This document shows, piece after piece, positions 42,601-52,107 of a DNA stretch of 64,000 nt; positions within the stretch are counted from its first letter, which is position 1, and each line of letters starts with the position of its first letter. Position numbers and translations under genes: made by a program. This DNA comes from Blastomonas natatoria (GTDB lineage: Bacteria > Pseudomonadota > Alphaproteobacteria > Sphingomonadales > Sphingomonadaceae). The stretch is from NCBI RefSeq assembly GCF_003201955.1, contig NZ_QJJM01000002.1:1-64000 (forward strand). The letters run 5' to 3'. The notes beneath the pieces were generated by a model, which searched no databases, had not been told where the DNA came from, and saw only the letters and a list, made by a program, of their open reading frames with translations.

Positions 42601-44436
42601 TCAGAACTCGCTCCAGTCGTCGTCATCGGCCACCGGGCTCAGCGCCAGATTGCCCGATGTCCTCGGAGCAGGCCGGGCCTTGGCGACAGGGCGGCTTGCC
42701 GGCGCGGATGCTGCCGAGCTCGACGGGCGGCCCAGTGCGGTCTTGAGGCGGAACCTTCCGACCAGCGATGCCAGCTCATCGGCCTCCGATGCCAGGGTCC
42801 GCGCAGCAGCGGTGGTTTCTTCCACCATGGCTGCGTTCTGCTGAGTCATCTTGTCCATGTCGCCGACAGAGTTGTTCACGCTGCGCAGATTGGACGACTG
42901 GGTTTCGGCCCCGTCGGCGATTTCTGCGATCATCACGCTCACATCGCCGATGCGGCCCATGATCTGGTCGAACATCTTGCCGGTTTCGGCGACCAGGCCG
43001 ACGCCTTCCTGAACCTGTTCGGTCGAAGCGGTGATCAGCGCCTTGATGTCCTTTGCGGCATCGGCAGAGCGCTGCGCAAGGCTGCGGACCTCGTTGGCGA
43101 CCACCGCAAAGCCCTTGCCCGATTCCCCGGCGCGTGCAGCTTCGACCCCGGCATTGAGCGCCAGCAGGTTGGTCTGGAAGGCGATGCTGTCGATGACATT
43201 GATGATCTGGCTGATTTCCTGCGAGCTCTTCTCGATCGCATCCATCGCGCTGACCGCCTTGTCGACAACCTGACCGCCGGCATTGGCGTCCTTGTGCACG
43301 GCGTCGATCTCGCTGCGCGCGGCCTTGGCACCCGAGGCAGACTCGCCCACCATGCCGGTAACCTTGTCCATCGCGCTTGCTGCGCCTTCGAGGCTTGCGG
43401 CCTGCTGTTCGGTGCGATGCGACAGGTCTTCCGATGCAGCGCGGATTTCGCTGGCGCCGTTGTGAACGCTCTGGGCAGAGCTGGCGACGCTCGACAGGCT
43501 GGTCTCGAGGCCTTCCACCGTTCGGTTGAAGGTCAGGCGCAGGCCGTCGTAATTGGCAGCGAAAGGCTCGGTGATCTGATAGGTCATGTCGCCTGCGGCC
43601 AGAGCCTCCAGACCCTTGCCCAGGGCCGAAACGACATTGGCCTGATCCTGGTCGGCACGGGCCTTGGCCACGGCCGCATCGCGGAACACCACCACGGCGC
43701 GGGCCATGTCGCCCAGTTCGTCGGCACGGCTGACATCGACGTCGATCGCGTTCTTGCCTGCAGCAAGGCTGGCCATCGCGTCAGTCAGACGGGTGATCGG
43801 CAGTGCAATTGCACGGCTGAGGGCAACGGCGAGACCGATGGCGATACCGATCAGGGCAATGCCGCCCAGGACCAGTGCGATCACCGCCGATGTCAACGCC
43901 GATTCCTGTCGGGCCGAATTCTTCTCGATCGATGCCAGTTCGGTGTCGCGAATATCGCGCAGCGGCAGCACCGCCTTGCTTACCAGCACCGCCTTGCCGG
44001 CGTTGCGGACAGCCTCAACCGCCTGCTCGCGGCGACCCTGCTGAGTCCACTTGATCAGCTTGTCGCCCCAGTTCTTGCGCCACGCCAGCGTCTCGGTGCG
44101 CGCTTCTTCCAGGAGCTTGAGATGCGCCGGATTGACGATCAGCGTCTCGAGTTCCTTGGCAGCCGCATCATATTCGTCACGGCCCTCGTAATAGGACTTC
44201 AGATAGCTCTCGTCACCCGTGACCAGGTACCCGCGGAACTGGCTGTTCTGTCGCAGCAGCGAGGTCTCGAGAAGCTGCACCTTGCCATAGATGAGCTGGG
44301 AATGATTGTTCTGGTCCGTCGACGACTGGATCATCCAGAGGTTGACGGCGAAGACGATCATCATCAGCGCAGCAGAGCTGCAGATCATCAGGAAGGACAG
44401 GCTGAGCTTCCGTGGAATGTTCAGTTTGTTCAGCAT
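42601..44436 (-). CDS. Methyl-accepting chemotaxis protein
   Basis: A 611-residue chemoreceptor. Transmembrane helices at about 10-35 and 180-202 enclose a periplasmic helical CHASE3-like sensor (SLLRQNSQFRGYLVTGDESY); a HAMP domain follows (LPITRLTDAMASLAAGKNAI) and then the long cytoplasmic coiled coil with the conserved tip EISQIINVIDSIAFQTNLLA LNAGVEAARAGESGKGFAVV. It ends DDDDWSEF; DWSEF resembles the NWETF-type pentapeptide that docks methylation enzymes. Start at 44436 is chosen for the AAAGGG site; a start 18 bases earlier is possible. No che genes are nearby, so it is an orphan receptor. Its strong terminator lies just downstream. Confidence 0.92.
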   Translation of the reverse strand: MLNKLNIPRKLSLSFLMICSSAALMMIVFAVNLWMIQSSTDQNNHSQLIYGKVQLLETSLLRQNSQFRGYLVTGDESYLKSYYEGRDEYDAAAKELETLIVNPAHLKLLEEARTETLAWRKNWGDKLIKWTQQGRREQAVEAVRNAGKAVLVSKAVLPLRDIRDTELASIEKNSARQESALTSAVIALVLGGIALIGIAIGLAVALSRAIALPITRLTDAMASLAAGKNAIDVDVSRADELGDMARAVVVFRDAAVAKARADQDQANVVSALGKGLEALAAGDMTYQITEPFAANYDGLRLTFNRTVEGLETSLSSVASSAQSVHNGASEIRAASEDLSHRTEQQAASLEGAASAMDKVTGMVGESASGAKAARSEIDAVHKDANAGGQVVDKAVSAMDAIEKSSQEISQIINVIDSIAFQTNLLALNAGVEAARAGESGKGFAVVANEVRSLAQRSADAAKDIKALITASTEQVQEGVGLVAETGKMFDQIMGRIGDVSVMIAEIADGAETQSSNLRSVNNSVGDMDKMTQQNAAMVEETTAAARTLASEADELASLVGRFRLKTALGRPSSSAASAPASRPVAKARPAPRTSGNLALSPVADDDDWSEF

Positions 44437-44533
44437 GATCAACCCTTTGTGCATGCGAAGCGGGGCGCGGCCCCCGCAGGACCAGACAATGGCGTGGCAA
44501 GACTTGCCCGGCGGACCTGCAGGGGCTTGCGCA

Positions 44534-47020
44534 TCAGAAGAAGAACCTTGCAGAGGCGGATACGGTACGGCCGTACATGGTCCGAGCCATGACGACGCCC
44601 GAAGCCGGGATCGCGCCTTCAGAGATGCTGGTGATGGCCCGCTCGTTGAACAGGTTGCTGGCGTTCAGGCTGAATTCCAGCTTTTCCATCGGACGGAACT
44701 GGGCAAACGCGCCCACCGTGGTGAAGGCCGGCAGGCGGATCAGGTTCACGTCCTGCGCAAAGCTGCCCGTCGTGCCGATCACATTGACGCCGACCGAGAA
44801 CATGTCGGTGTCGAACTGCGGGCGGATGCCGTAGAGCAGCTTGGGCTGGCCACGCGGAATATTGCCGACCAGCGTTGGCGTTTCCGCACCATCGATCTCC
44901 GCTTCGGTATAGGTGGCGTGCGCAGTCACGCTGAACGGACCGCGACGAATTCCTCCCTCGAACTCGAGGCCGTAAGCCTTGTAGGAGCGAGCGACGGTGA
45001 CAAGCTGGGTCAGACCGGTGGTCGGGTTGGTCAGCAGCTGCGAGTTGGTTTCGTCGGTCAGCGCATAGAAGCCGGTCAGGTTCAGCATGATGCCGTCCTT
45101 GCGGTACTTTACGCCCACTTCCGCCTGGCGCAGCACATCATGCCCCGCCACGCTGTTGAGCAATGCGCCGGTGACCGTGCTCACGGCCGGCGTGAACAGG
45201 ATCTTGTCTGCCCCGGCACGACCGCCGCGGCTGTAGCGTGCGAATACCGAGAACGGTTCGGACACGCGGAAATTGCCGCTGAGCGAGTACGACACATAAT
45301 CATGGTTGTAGTTGACCGGGAAGGTCACGCCGACGGGAATGAAGGTCACGCGGCTTTCGGGCACCGAGATCGTGCCATTGCCGTTGATATCAAAGGGACG
45401 CGCGCCGGTATCGTTGATGATGTTGCCGCGGGCCCGAACGTTATCCCAGCGGATCGAACCGCCGATGGCGATCTTGCCCTTGGCATAGTTGAACGATCCG
45501 AACGGCGCCGTGATCTGATAGGTCATGTCGGTGTTCTTGGAATTGCCGAAGCCTCCGGCGCTGCCATAGACCAGGATGCCGCCATCGGTCACCGGAATGC
45601 CGGTTGCGGTACGCAGGTTGATCGGCACCGACTGGCCACCGCCAACGGCGTCCTGGAAGAAGGTGGTGAAGCCGATTTCCGAAACATATTCCTGGCTCGA
45701 ACGGTACAGGCCCGCAGTGGTGGTGAGGTCACCGCCGCCAATGTTCCAGACGCGGCTGACACGCAGGTCGTTCGTCATGTTGCTGACATCGGGCACGTCG
45801 GAATCCGCGATGAACGAGAGCGTGAGCAGACCGTTGCCCGATCCGTCAAACGCCTGACCGGCGCGCGGACCGGCTGCAAAGCTGAGCGTGGCGCCAGGGC
45901 CGCCGAAGCGGGTCGCAAATGCCGCTGCAGGAGCGGTTGCCGAGGGGAACAAGATGACGCTCCGCAGCGACTGGTCCGCATAGCGGAAGCGGTTGGTGAC
46001 CGACCATTCGCCCAGGCTGAATTGCGCATCAAATCCCAGCGCCTTGGCCTTGGCATGGGTACCCGTGCTCAGATTTTCGCGCGTCGGCTGGCCCGAAGCC
46101 CCGAGGCGCAGAGAATTGGGCAGGCTCGGCGAGAGGAGCGAGTCCGTGCGGCTGTCGAGGCCGCGAGGATCGGCGAAGGACGGATCGCTGTTGGTGCCAG
46201 TGACCAGCAGAGGTGTATTGATGAAGCTTGGGGCCCGATCGTCAAGCAGCTTGCCGTAGACCCGGATATAGCCGTTGTTGAACTGCTTGGTGACGTTGAA
46301 CTTGACCTGTCCGCCGCGCATGGAGTTCATGCCGGTTTCACGCGGACCTTCGCCTTCGCGATAGAAACCGCCGACATGGAAGCGCCAGCCATCGCCAAGG
46401 CGCGCGCCATAGTCGAAATCGGTTCGATAACTTTCAAAGTCCAGACCGATCGTGGCCATGATCGATCCGCCCTCGACTTCACCGGTCTTCGAGATCAGGT
46501 TGATCACGCCGCCGGGTGCGTTCGATGCAAAGGTGGAAGCCGAACCGCCGCGGATCGATTCGACCTGCGCGATGTTCAGGTCGGCACGCAAAAAGATGTC
46601 CGGGGTGAGAGTCAGCAGATCGCCGAATTCGAGAACCGGCAGGCCATCTTCCTGCAGCTGGATGTACTTGGCACCATCATTGACCAGCGGGAGACCACGG
46701 ACGGTATAGCTGTTGCCTGCCTCTCCGGTGCTGGCATTGACGCGAATACCGGGAATGTTGCGGAACAGCTCGGCCAGCGAACGCGGCGCGATGGTGATGA
46801 TGTCATTTTCCTTGATCGCGCTCGTCGAGGTAGCGCTGTTCAGGCGATCGCGACCCCGGGCCACACCTGTAGTGACCATGTCGCCTTCATCGACCGTGCG
46901 GCTTGCTTCCCAGGCCGTCATCGGCTTGTCTTCCTGGGCGAACGCAGGGGTAACCAATGCCGACATGGCAATGGTGGCGACCGATGCGTAAGCTGAAACT
47001 TTGTACTTGAAGAAATTCAT
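44534..47020 (-). CDS. TonB-dependent receptor, paralogue A
   Basis: An 828-residue outer-membrane receptor: signal peptide to about residue 28 (VTPAFAQ), TonB-box-like region DEGDMVTTGVARGRDRLNSA, plug domain with LAELFRNIPGIRVNASTGEA, YTVRGLPLVNDGAKYIQLQE and VESIRGGSASTFASNAPGGV, then a barrel ending SASARFFF. It shares long identical blocks with the receptor just upstream (47291-49780), clearly a tandem duplication. The short plug signature with GGSASTFASNAPGGVINL suggests a common ligand class, not identified. Separate promoter likely, as 270 bases with hairpins separate the two. Confidence 0.9.
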   Translation of the reverse strand: MNFFKYKVSAYASVATIAMSALVTPAFAQEDKPMTAWEASRTVDEGDMVTTGVARGRDRLNSATSTSAIKENDIITIAPRSLAELFRNIPGIRVNASTGEAGNSYTVRGLPLVNDGAKYIQLQEDGLPVLEFGDLLTLTPDIFLRADLNIAQVESIRGGSASTFASNAPGGVINLISKTGEVEGGSIMATIGLDFESYRTDFDYGARLGDGWRFHVGGFYREGEGPRETGMNSMRGGQVKFNVTKQFNNGYIRVYGKLLDDRAPSFINTPLLVTGTNSDPSFADPRGLDSRTDSLLSPSLPNSLRLGASGQPTRENLSTGTHAKAKALGFDAQFSLGEWSVTNRFRYADQSLRSVILFPSATAPAAAFATRFGGPGATLSFAAGPRAGQAFDGSGNGLLTLSFIADSDVPDVSNMTNDLRVSRVWNIGGGDLTTTAGLYRSSQEYVSEIGFTTFFQDAVGGGQSVPINLRTATGIPVTDGGILVYGSAGGFGNSKNTDMTYQITAPFGSFNYAKGKIAIGGSIRWDNVRARGNIINDTGARPFDINGNGTISVPESRVTFIPVGVTFPVNYNHDYVSYSLSGNFRVSEPFSVFARYSRGGRAGADKILFTPAVSTVTGALLNSVAGHDVLRQAEVGVKYRKDGIMLNLTGFYALTDETNSQLLTNPTTGLTQLVTVARSYKAYGLEFEGGIRRGPFSVTAHATYTEAEIDGAETPTLVGNIPRGQPKLLYGIRPQFDTDMFSVGVNVIGTTGSFAQDVNLIRLPAFTTVGAFAQFRPMEKLEFSLNASNLFNERAITSISEGAIPASGVVMARTMYGRTVSASARFFF

Positions 47021-47181
47021 GGATTGCCCCTGCTCTTGAAAGCTTTCCAGACGGGCCTATTTGATTCCGATTAAAGCGTGGTTAACAGCGGTTGACGAAG
47101 ATATTCACCACGGCCGGACCCGGCAGAAATCGCCGAAGACTCGGCTTGAATGCAGCCTTCGGCGCGATGCCACCAACGACA

Positions 47182-47269
47182 AAGGGCCTGACGCGGACGT
47201 CAGACCCTTGATCGTATCGAGCTCATCAATCGCGGCCTCTCATGCCGGCGATCGAAACCGACCGGCATG
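47182..47269. other. Two hairpins between the tandem receptor genes
   Basis: Hairpin one: AAGGGCCTGACG pairs imperfectly with CGTCAGACCCTT (47182-47209). Hairpin two: CATGCCGG (47241-47248) pairs with CCGGCATG (47262-47269). They lie after the end of the upstream receptor gene and may stop or attenuate its transcript; neither has a T-run. Confidence 0.4.
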
Positions 47270-47290
47270 AAGAGCCGCGATCGATGCGGA

Positions 47291-49780
47291 TCAGAAGAAG
47301 AAACGTGCCGATGCGGAAATGGAACGGCCGAAAAGCGGTCGTGTCATGACCACGCCGGACGCCGGGATCGTGCCTTCCGAAATGCCCGTGATGGCGCGTT
47401 CGTTCAGCACGTTGTTCGCGTTGATGCTGAGTTCCAGCCGCTCCATCGGGCGGACCTGTGCAAACAGGCCGACCGTGGTGTATCCCGGCATGCGCAGCTG
47501 GTTCACGTCCTGGCTGAAGCTGTCGGTCACGCCAATGATGTTCGCACCGATCGTGAACGTTTCGGTATCATATTGCGGGGTCACCCCGAACAGCAGCTTG
47601 GGCTGGTTACGCGGGATATTGCCCACCAGCGCAGGATTTTCGGCGCTCTTGATCTCAGCTTCCGTATAGGTGGCATGCGCGGTGACGCTGAACGGTCCGC
47701 GACGGAAGCCGCCTTCGAACTCGAGACCATAGGCCTCGTAGGCGCGTGTCACCGAGTTCAGTTCCAGCTGCCCCGTCACCGGGTTGGTCAGGATCTGCGC
47801 GTTGGTGTCATCGGTCTTGGCATGGAAACCGGTCAGGTTGAGGACCAGACCGTTCTTGCGGAACTTCAGACCGATTTCCGCCTGGCGGACGCTGTCGTCG
47901 CCCGCACCGCTGTCAAGCAGCGCACCCGTAGTGGCGCTGATGGCGCGGCTGAACAGGATCTTGTCTGCCGCAGCACGACCGCCAAGACTGTACCGGGCAA
48001 ACATCGCAAAGGGCTCTGCTATGCGATAGTTCACGCTGACCGAGTAGGACAGGTAATCGTGGCTGTAGTTGACCGGCTGCGTCACGCCCACCGGTACGAA
48101 CGAGACCAGACGCTCCGGCGCGGAGATGACGCCGTTGCCGTTCATGTCAAATGTGCGGACGCCCGGGTCGTTCATCACGTTGCCGCGCGCACGGCTGTTG
48201 TCCCAGCGCACAGAACCGCCCAGCGCGATCTTGCCCTTGGCGAAATTGATCGAGGCAAAGGGGGCTGTGGTCTGATAGGTGACCGCGTTGTCGCGAATGT
48301 TCCCCGCAGCGCCCGGTCCGCCAAAGTTGCGATATCCGCCATCGGTGACGAAACCACCCGCCGCCGTGACGAGGTCGAGCGGAACGGCCTGCCCGCCGCC
48401 GACAACATCCTGGAAGAAGGTGGCAAAACCGATTTCAGAGATGAACTTCTGATTGGAGCGATACAGACCCGCCGTGGTGGTCAGGTCACCGCCGCCCACG
48501 CTCCAGACACGGCTGATGCGCAGGTCGTTGGTCATGTTGCTCACATCAGGAGCGTCATTGTCCGAGAAGAAGGACAGGGCCACCAGACCATTGCCGCCCG
48601 CGGCGCTGAAAGCCTGGCCTGCGCGTGGGCCTGCAGCATAGCGGAACGCTGCACCCGCACCGCCGAAGCGCGAAGCAAACTGCGCTGCCGGCGCCGCCGA
48701 AGAGACAACCAGGGTGGTGTTGCGCGTGGACTGATCGGCATAACGGAAGCGGTTGGTGACCGTCCAGTCGCCAAGGCTGAACTGCGCTTCGAAGCCCAGC
48801 GTCTTGGCCTGTGCCTCGACGCCGTCGATGAAGTTGCGGCGACGCACCTGCCCGGACGAGCCGAGCGTCAGCACGACGGGCAGCGTCGGCGAAAGCAGCG
48901 AGTTGGTGCGGCTGCTGACGCCGACCGGATCACTGAATGAAGGATCGGCATTTGTGCCGGTAACCAGAAGGGGCGTGCCGGTGAAAGTCGGTACGCGATC
49001 GTCCAGCAGCTTGGCATAGACGCGGACATAACCGCCGTCGAACTGCTTGGTCACGTTGAGCTTCACCTGGCCGCCGCGCGATGCGTTGAAGCCGGTTTCC
49101 CGAATGCCCTCGCCCTCACGGTAGAACCCGCCGATATGGAACCGCCAGCCATCGCCAAGGCGACCGCCATAATCGAAATCGGTGCGATAGCTCTCGAAAT
49201 CCACGCCGACAGTCGCCATGACCGATCCGCCCTCGACCTCGCCGGTCTTGGAGATCAGATTGATGACGCCGCCGGGAGCATTCGACGCGAAGGTCGAAGC
49301 GGAGCCGCCGCGAATGGATTCGACCTGGCCCACGTTGAAATCGGCGCGCACGAAAATGTCGGGCGTCAGGCGCATCAGATCGCCGAATTCCATGACCGGC
49401 AGGCCATCTTCCTGAATCTGTATATATTTACTGGCGCCATTCACCATCGGCAGGCCGCGGACGGTGTAATTGTTCTGCGCCTCGCCAGCAGCGGCTTCGA
49501 CACGGATGCCGGGGATATTGCGAAAAAGTTCAGCCAGCGAACGCGGCGCCAGACGAACGATGTCGTTTTCCTTGATGGCGCTGGTCGAGGTTGCACTGTT
49601 GAGACGGTCGCGGCCACGGGCCACGCCCGTGGTAACCATGTCGCCCTCGTCGACAGTGCGGCTTGCCTCCCAGGCCGTCAGAGGTTCAGCTTCCTGTGCA
49701 AAAGCGGGCGCGGCAAATGCTGCAGCCGCAATAGCGACAGTCGAAACGCGAAGAAGTGCTCGATAACATTCAGACGTCAT
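47291..49780 (-). CDS. TonB-dependent receptor, paralogue B
   Basis: An 829-residue receptor with signal peptide (residues 1-29, ending APAFAQ), DEGDMVTTGVARGRDRLNSA, plug domain (LAELFRNIPGIRVEAAAGEA, VESIRGGSASTFASNAPGGV) and a barrel ending SISASARFFF. It is highly similar to the gene that follows at 44534-47020 throughout; most differences are in predicted extracellular loops (for example around the VTAAGGFVTDGGYRNFGGPG stretch). The ATG at 49780 has a GGGGGC site; an ATG at 49792 is an alternative. No regulatory or enzyme gene is attached, so the ligand cannot be inferred. Confidence 0.9.
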   Translation of the reverse strand: MTSECYRALLRVSTVAIAAAAFAAPAFAQEAEPLTAWEASRTVDEGDMVTTGVARGRDRLNSATSTSAIKENDIVRLAPRSLAELFRNIPGIRVEAAAGEAQNNYTVRGLPMVNGASKYIQIQEDGLPVMEFGDLMRLTPDIFVRADFNVGQVESIRGGSASTFASNAPGGVINLISKTGEVEGGSVMATVGVDFESYRTDFDYGGRLGDGWRFHIGGFYREGEGIRETGFNASRGGQVKLNVTKQFDGGYVRVYAKLLDDRVPTFTGTPLLVTGTNADPSFSDPVGVSSRTNSLLSPTLPVVLTLGSSGQVRRRNFIDGVEAQAKTLGFEAQFSLGDWTVTNRFRYADQSTRNTTLVVSSAAPAAQFASRFGGAGAAFRYAAGPRAGQAFSAAGGNGLVALSFFSDNDAPDVSNMTNDLRISRVWSVGGGDLTTTAGLYRSNQKFISEIGFATFFQDVVGGGQAVPLDLVTAAGGFVTDGGYRNFGGPGAAGNIRDNAVTYQTTAPFASINFAKGKIALGGSVRWDNSRARGNVMNDPGVRTFDMNGNGVISAPERLVSFVPVGVTQPVNYSHDYLSYSVSVNYRIAEPFAMFARYSLGGRAAADKILFSRAISATTGALLDSGAGDDSVRQAEIGLKFRKNGLVLNLTGFHAKTDDTNAQILTNPVTGQLELNSVTRAYEAYGLEFEGGFRRGPFSVTAHATYTEAEIKSAENPALVGNIPRNQPKLLFGVTPQYDTETFTIGANIIGVTDSFSQDVNQLRMPGYTTVGLFAQVRPMERLELSINANNVLNERAITGISEGTIPASGVVMTRPLFGRSISASARFFF

Positions 49781-50292
49781 TGGTGCCCCCAATAGGATTG
49801 AACGAATCGGCGATTAGAATGTTAGATTTAATGAGGTGTTAAGCGCATTTGACCGCCCGAATGCCGCTTAAAACGAGCATATCAGAGCGTCATTCCTGCG
49901 CTTTCTAGTGCTAAAACAGCGAATTAGGCCTGGTCTTCAGGCATCACGCTGACCAGAGGGGTGCCTTTGCTCCAGCTTTTATTCTGGCAATGCAGCCTTG
50001 GAATCCCTGCAACCGTTTGTATTTCTTATTCTTGCATTTTTTCCGTGATCGAGTGCATTTTTTGCATCTGATGGTCAATAAATGCGCGGCGCGCTGGCAA
50101 GCCCTTATCCCGCCATCGAAGACGGCGCCGCGAATGCGGACTCTCGTCGTGCTTGCGTACCGCCGTCTCCCGGTAACCGATGTTCTGATTCCATCGCGAA
50201 GCATCTGCGGCGTTAACTGCTTGTTTACGCTGCTTACCTAGCCAATGTTCATAGGTCGGGTGTCCATGCCGACCCTGGCGTTGGCGAGAAAC
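49781..50292. other. AT-richer intergenic region between receptor B and DUF2332 gene
   Basis: About 510 bases without a convincing gene. It should hold the promoters of both divergent genes. A minus-strand frame at 49944-50204 exists, but its protein is a Lys/Arg/Cys-rich low-complexity string with no family pattern. TTTTTGCATCTGATGG and CATTTTTTCCGTG stretches around 50035-50075 give local T-richness. No repeat or RNA gene is recognised. Confidence 0.5.
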
Positions 50293-51408
50293 ATGTCTGC
50301 ATTAGCTACCCGAAAAATTCCCAGCGCCGTCGGTCTCTCGGCTCGAGACTTTGTCGCGGACACAGGACAGCCGTCACCGCAGGCCATCGACACGGGCGCG
50401 GGCGAACTTTTCCGCCAGGCCGGGATATGCCGATCGCTGGGATCTGAATTTGTCGGCGATGTGCTCGAAGCGGCCGCGCGCCAGCTTCACCATGCCCGCA
50501 AGACCGAGGCAGTTATCGTCAGCTGGCCGGGCGACCGGGCTGCTGCTGCGCTGGCAATGCGCCTCAACGGAGCTCTGCATGCCATCGCACGGCGCGGTGT
50601 TCTGCCCGATCTCACGGCCCTTTACTGTGGCGACCATGCCGATTTTGACCGGGCGATCGGCGAAGCTCTCGCCAAGTTCGACGACTTCATCCTTCAATGG
50701 CTGCGCGATCCGACCCAGACCAACGAGGTGGGGCGCTCGGCCGCGCTGATGGCCGCGCTGATGGTCGCAGCCCGGCAGTATGGCATGCCTTTCGAACTGC
50801 TCGAACTCGGGACCAGCTGCGGGCTCAATCTCAACCTGGGTCGCTATGGCTACGATCTCGGCGGCGTTGCGGTTGGCGATCCGCGCTCGAGCCTGCAGAT
50901 AGCTCCCGAGTGGAGAGGTCCATCGCCTTTGCCTGCCCCGGTGGAGATCCGTTCGGCGCACGGGGTCGATCTGCATCCGCTCGATGCACGCGATGCCGAT
51001 TCCTGCGAGCGGCTTCTGGCGTTCATCTGGGCCGATCAGGGCCATCGAATCCAGCGCCTCGAACGGGCGCTCGACATCGCCCGAGAGCACCCTCCCCAGA
51101 TCGACGAGGCCGAGGCAATTGGCTGGATCGAGCGCAAGCTGGCTATCCCGCAGACCAGTGGCACGTGCCGTGTCGTGTTCCATTCGATGTTCCGGCAATA
51201 TCTGCCTGTACCCGAACAGGCGCGGCTGGCCGATCTGATCACCGCAGTCGGGCAGACGGCAACCCCGGAACGGCCGCTTGCATGGGTCAGTCTGGAATGG
51301 ACGCCCACCCGAAGCGAAGTGCGGTTGTCGCTGACCTGCTGGCCTGATGGCGAGCAGCGCGTGCTGGCAACCTGCCACCCCTATGGCGAATGGATAGACT
51401 GGCGCTGA
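50293..51408 (+). CDS. DUF2332 domain protein
   Basis: A protein of about 371 residues of the DUF2332 family, whose function is unknown. The segment PFELLELGTSCGLNLNLGRY GYDL (about 170-195) looks like an SAM-binding LLELGxSxGLNL loop, and the ending LVFHSMFRQYL...PLAWVSLEWTPTRSEVRLS (HS in VVFHSMF) is typical of the family. The start is unsure: ATGs at 50245, 50266 and 50293; homologues are close to the shortest version. It precedes a YkgJ-like gene by some 50 bases and may share its transcript. Confidence 0.78.
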   Translation: MSALATRKIPSAVGLSARDFVADTGQPSPQAIDTGAGELFRQAGICRSLGSEFVGDVLEAAARQLHHARKTEAVIVSWPGDRAAAALAMRLNGALHAIARRGVLPDLTALYCGDHADFDRAIGEALAKFDDFILQWLRDPTQTNEVGRSAALMAALMVAARQYGMPFELLELGTSCGLNLNLGRYGYDLGGVAVGDPRSSLQIAPEWRGPSPLPAPVEIRSAHGVDLHPLDARDADSCERLLAFIWADQGHRIQRLERALDIAREHPPQIDEAEAIGWIERKLAIPQTSGTCRVVFHSMFRQYLPVPEQARLADLITAVGQTATPERPLAWVSLEWTPTRSEVRLSLTCWPDGEQRVLATCHPYGEWIDWR

Positions 51409-51462
51409 TTCCCGCAAAGCGAAGCCTTGCGCAGGCTCTTCCTGCGCGCCAGTACTGATGGG

Positions 51463-52017
51463 ATGGCAGACCGACCAGATCTCGAAACATTGCTGCTGGG
51501 CCCTGTGCTCGCAGAGCGCGATTGCGGGGAATGCACGGCTTGCTGCATCACGCTGAAGGTCGACACTCCCGAACTAAAGAAGCCCGCCGGGACACCCTGC
51601 CCGCAACTTGCCGCCACCGGCTGCACCATCCATCCGTCTCGCCCGACCATATGCCGGACCTGGTTTTGTGCCTGGCGGCGCGTTGCCGCCCTGCCCGATG
51701 ATGCACGCCCCGACCGCTCCGGCCTGATCGTTTCGGTCAGCTTCAACCGCGATTCGCGCAATGCGTTCGAGGCCATTGCGCTGACAGTGCTCGCGCTGCC
51801 CGGAAGCGATGCCATAGCCAGCGGGATGGCGGCGCATGTGCTCGATACGCTGTGCGACCGACCGATTGCCGTATGGTTCAGCGATGGGTCACGCAAGATG
51901 CTGATGCATCCGGAGAACGACGTTGCCGAAACGGTGCTGTCAGGAGCCACACCACCGCCGCATCTCGCAGCGGAAGTGGCGATATGGCGCGCCCAATATG
52001 CCGAGTTCCTTAGGTGA
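51463..52017 (+). CDS. YkgJ-family cysteine-cluster protein
   Basis: A 184-residue protein with the zinc- or iron-sulfur-type cysteine cluster of the YkgJ/FliB family: RDCGECTACCITLKV (CxxCxxCC), TPCPQLAATGCTIHPSRPTI CRTWFCAW with several further Cys. The remaining half is helical without known motifs. The ATG at 51463 is favoured over a TTG at 51427. Such proteins are often annotated as metal-chelating or as N-terminal methylases, but no function is proven. It stands between the DUF2332 gene and the sulfite dehydrogenase genes. Confidence 0.8.
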   Translation: MADRPDLETLLLGPVLAERDCGECTACCITLKVDTPELKKPAGTPCPQLAATGCTIHPSRPTICRTWFCAWRRVAALPDDARPDRSGLIVSVSFNRDSRNAFEAIALTVLALPGSDAIASGMAAHVLDTLCDRPIAVWFSDGSRKMLMHPENDVAETVLSGATPPPHLAAEVAIWRAQYAEFLR

Positions 52018-52032
52018 TTGCTGCACTCTGAC

Positions 52033-52050
52033 TAACGGTGGACATATCTG
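52033..52050 (-). promoter_or_regulatory. Weak candidate site of the sulfosugar regulator
   Basis: On the minus strand the stretch includes ATATGTCCACCG (complement of 52036-52047), sharing ATATGTCC and CG with the motif at 54801-54821. It lies about 60 bases before the sulfite dehydrogenase start. The GTCA half follows one base out of register, so this is only suggestive. Confidence 0.25.
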
Positions 52051-52107
52051 TCATCCTGCGCGAAAAGACGGCTTGGCGCATGGGGCGCGACAAAGGCGGG
52101 AGCGGAT

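Noticed and set aside
44306-46996. 896-codon frame on the plus strand opposite receptor A
   Set aside because: Antisense shadow; composition is biased and no domain is recognisable. The same applies to 47267-48940 opposite receptor B.
49944-50204. 86-codon minus-strand frame between receptor B and the DUF2332 gene
   Set aside because: Lys/Arg-rich low-complexity product, no start signals, lies in an AT-richer promoter region.
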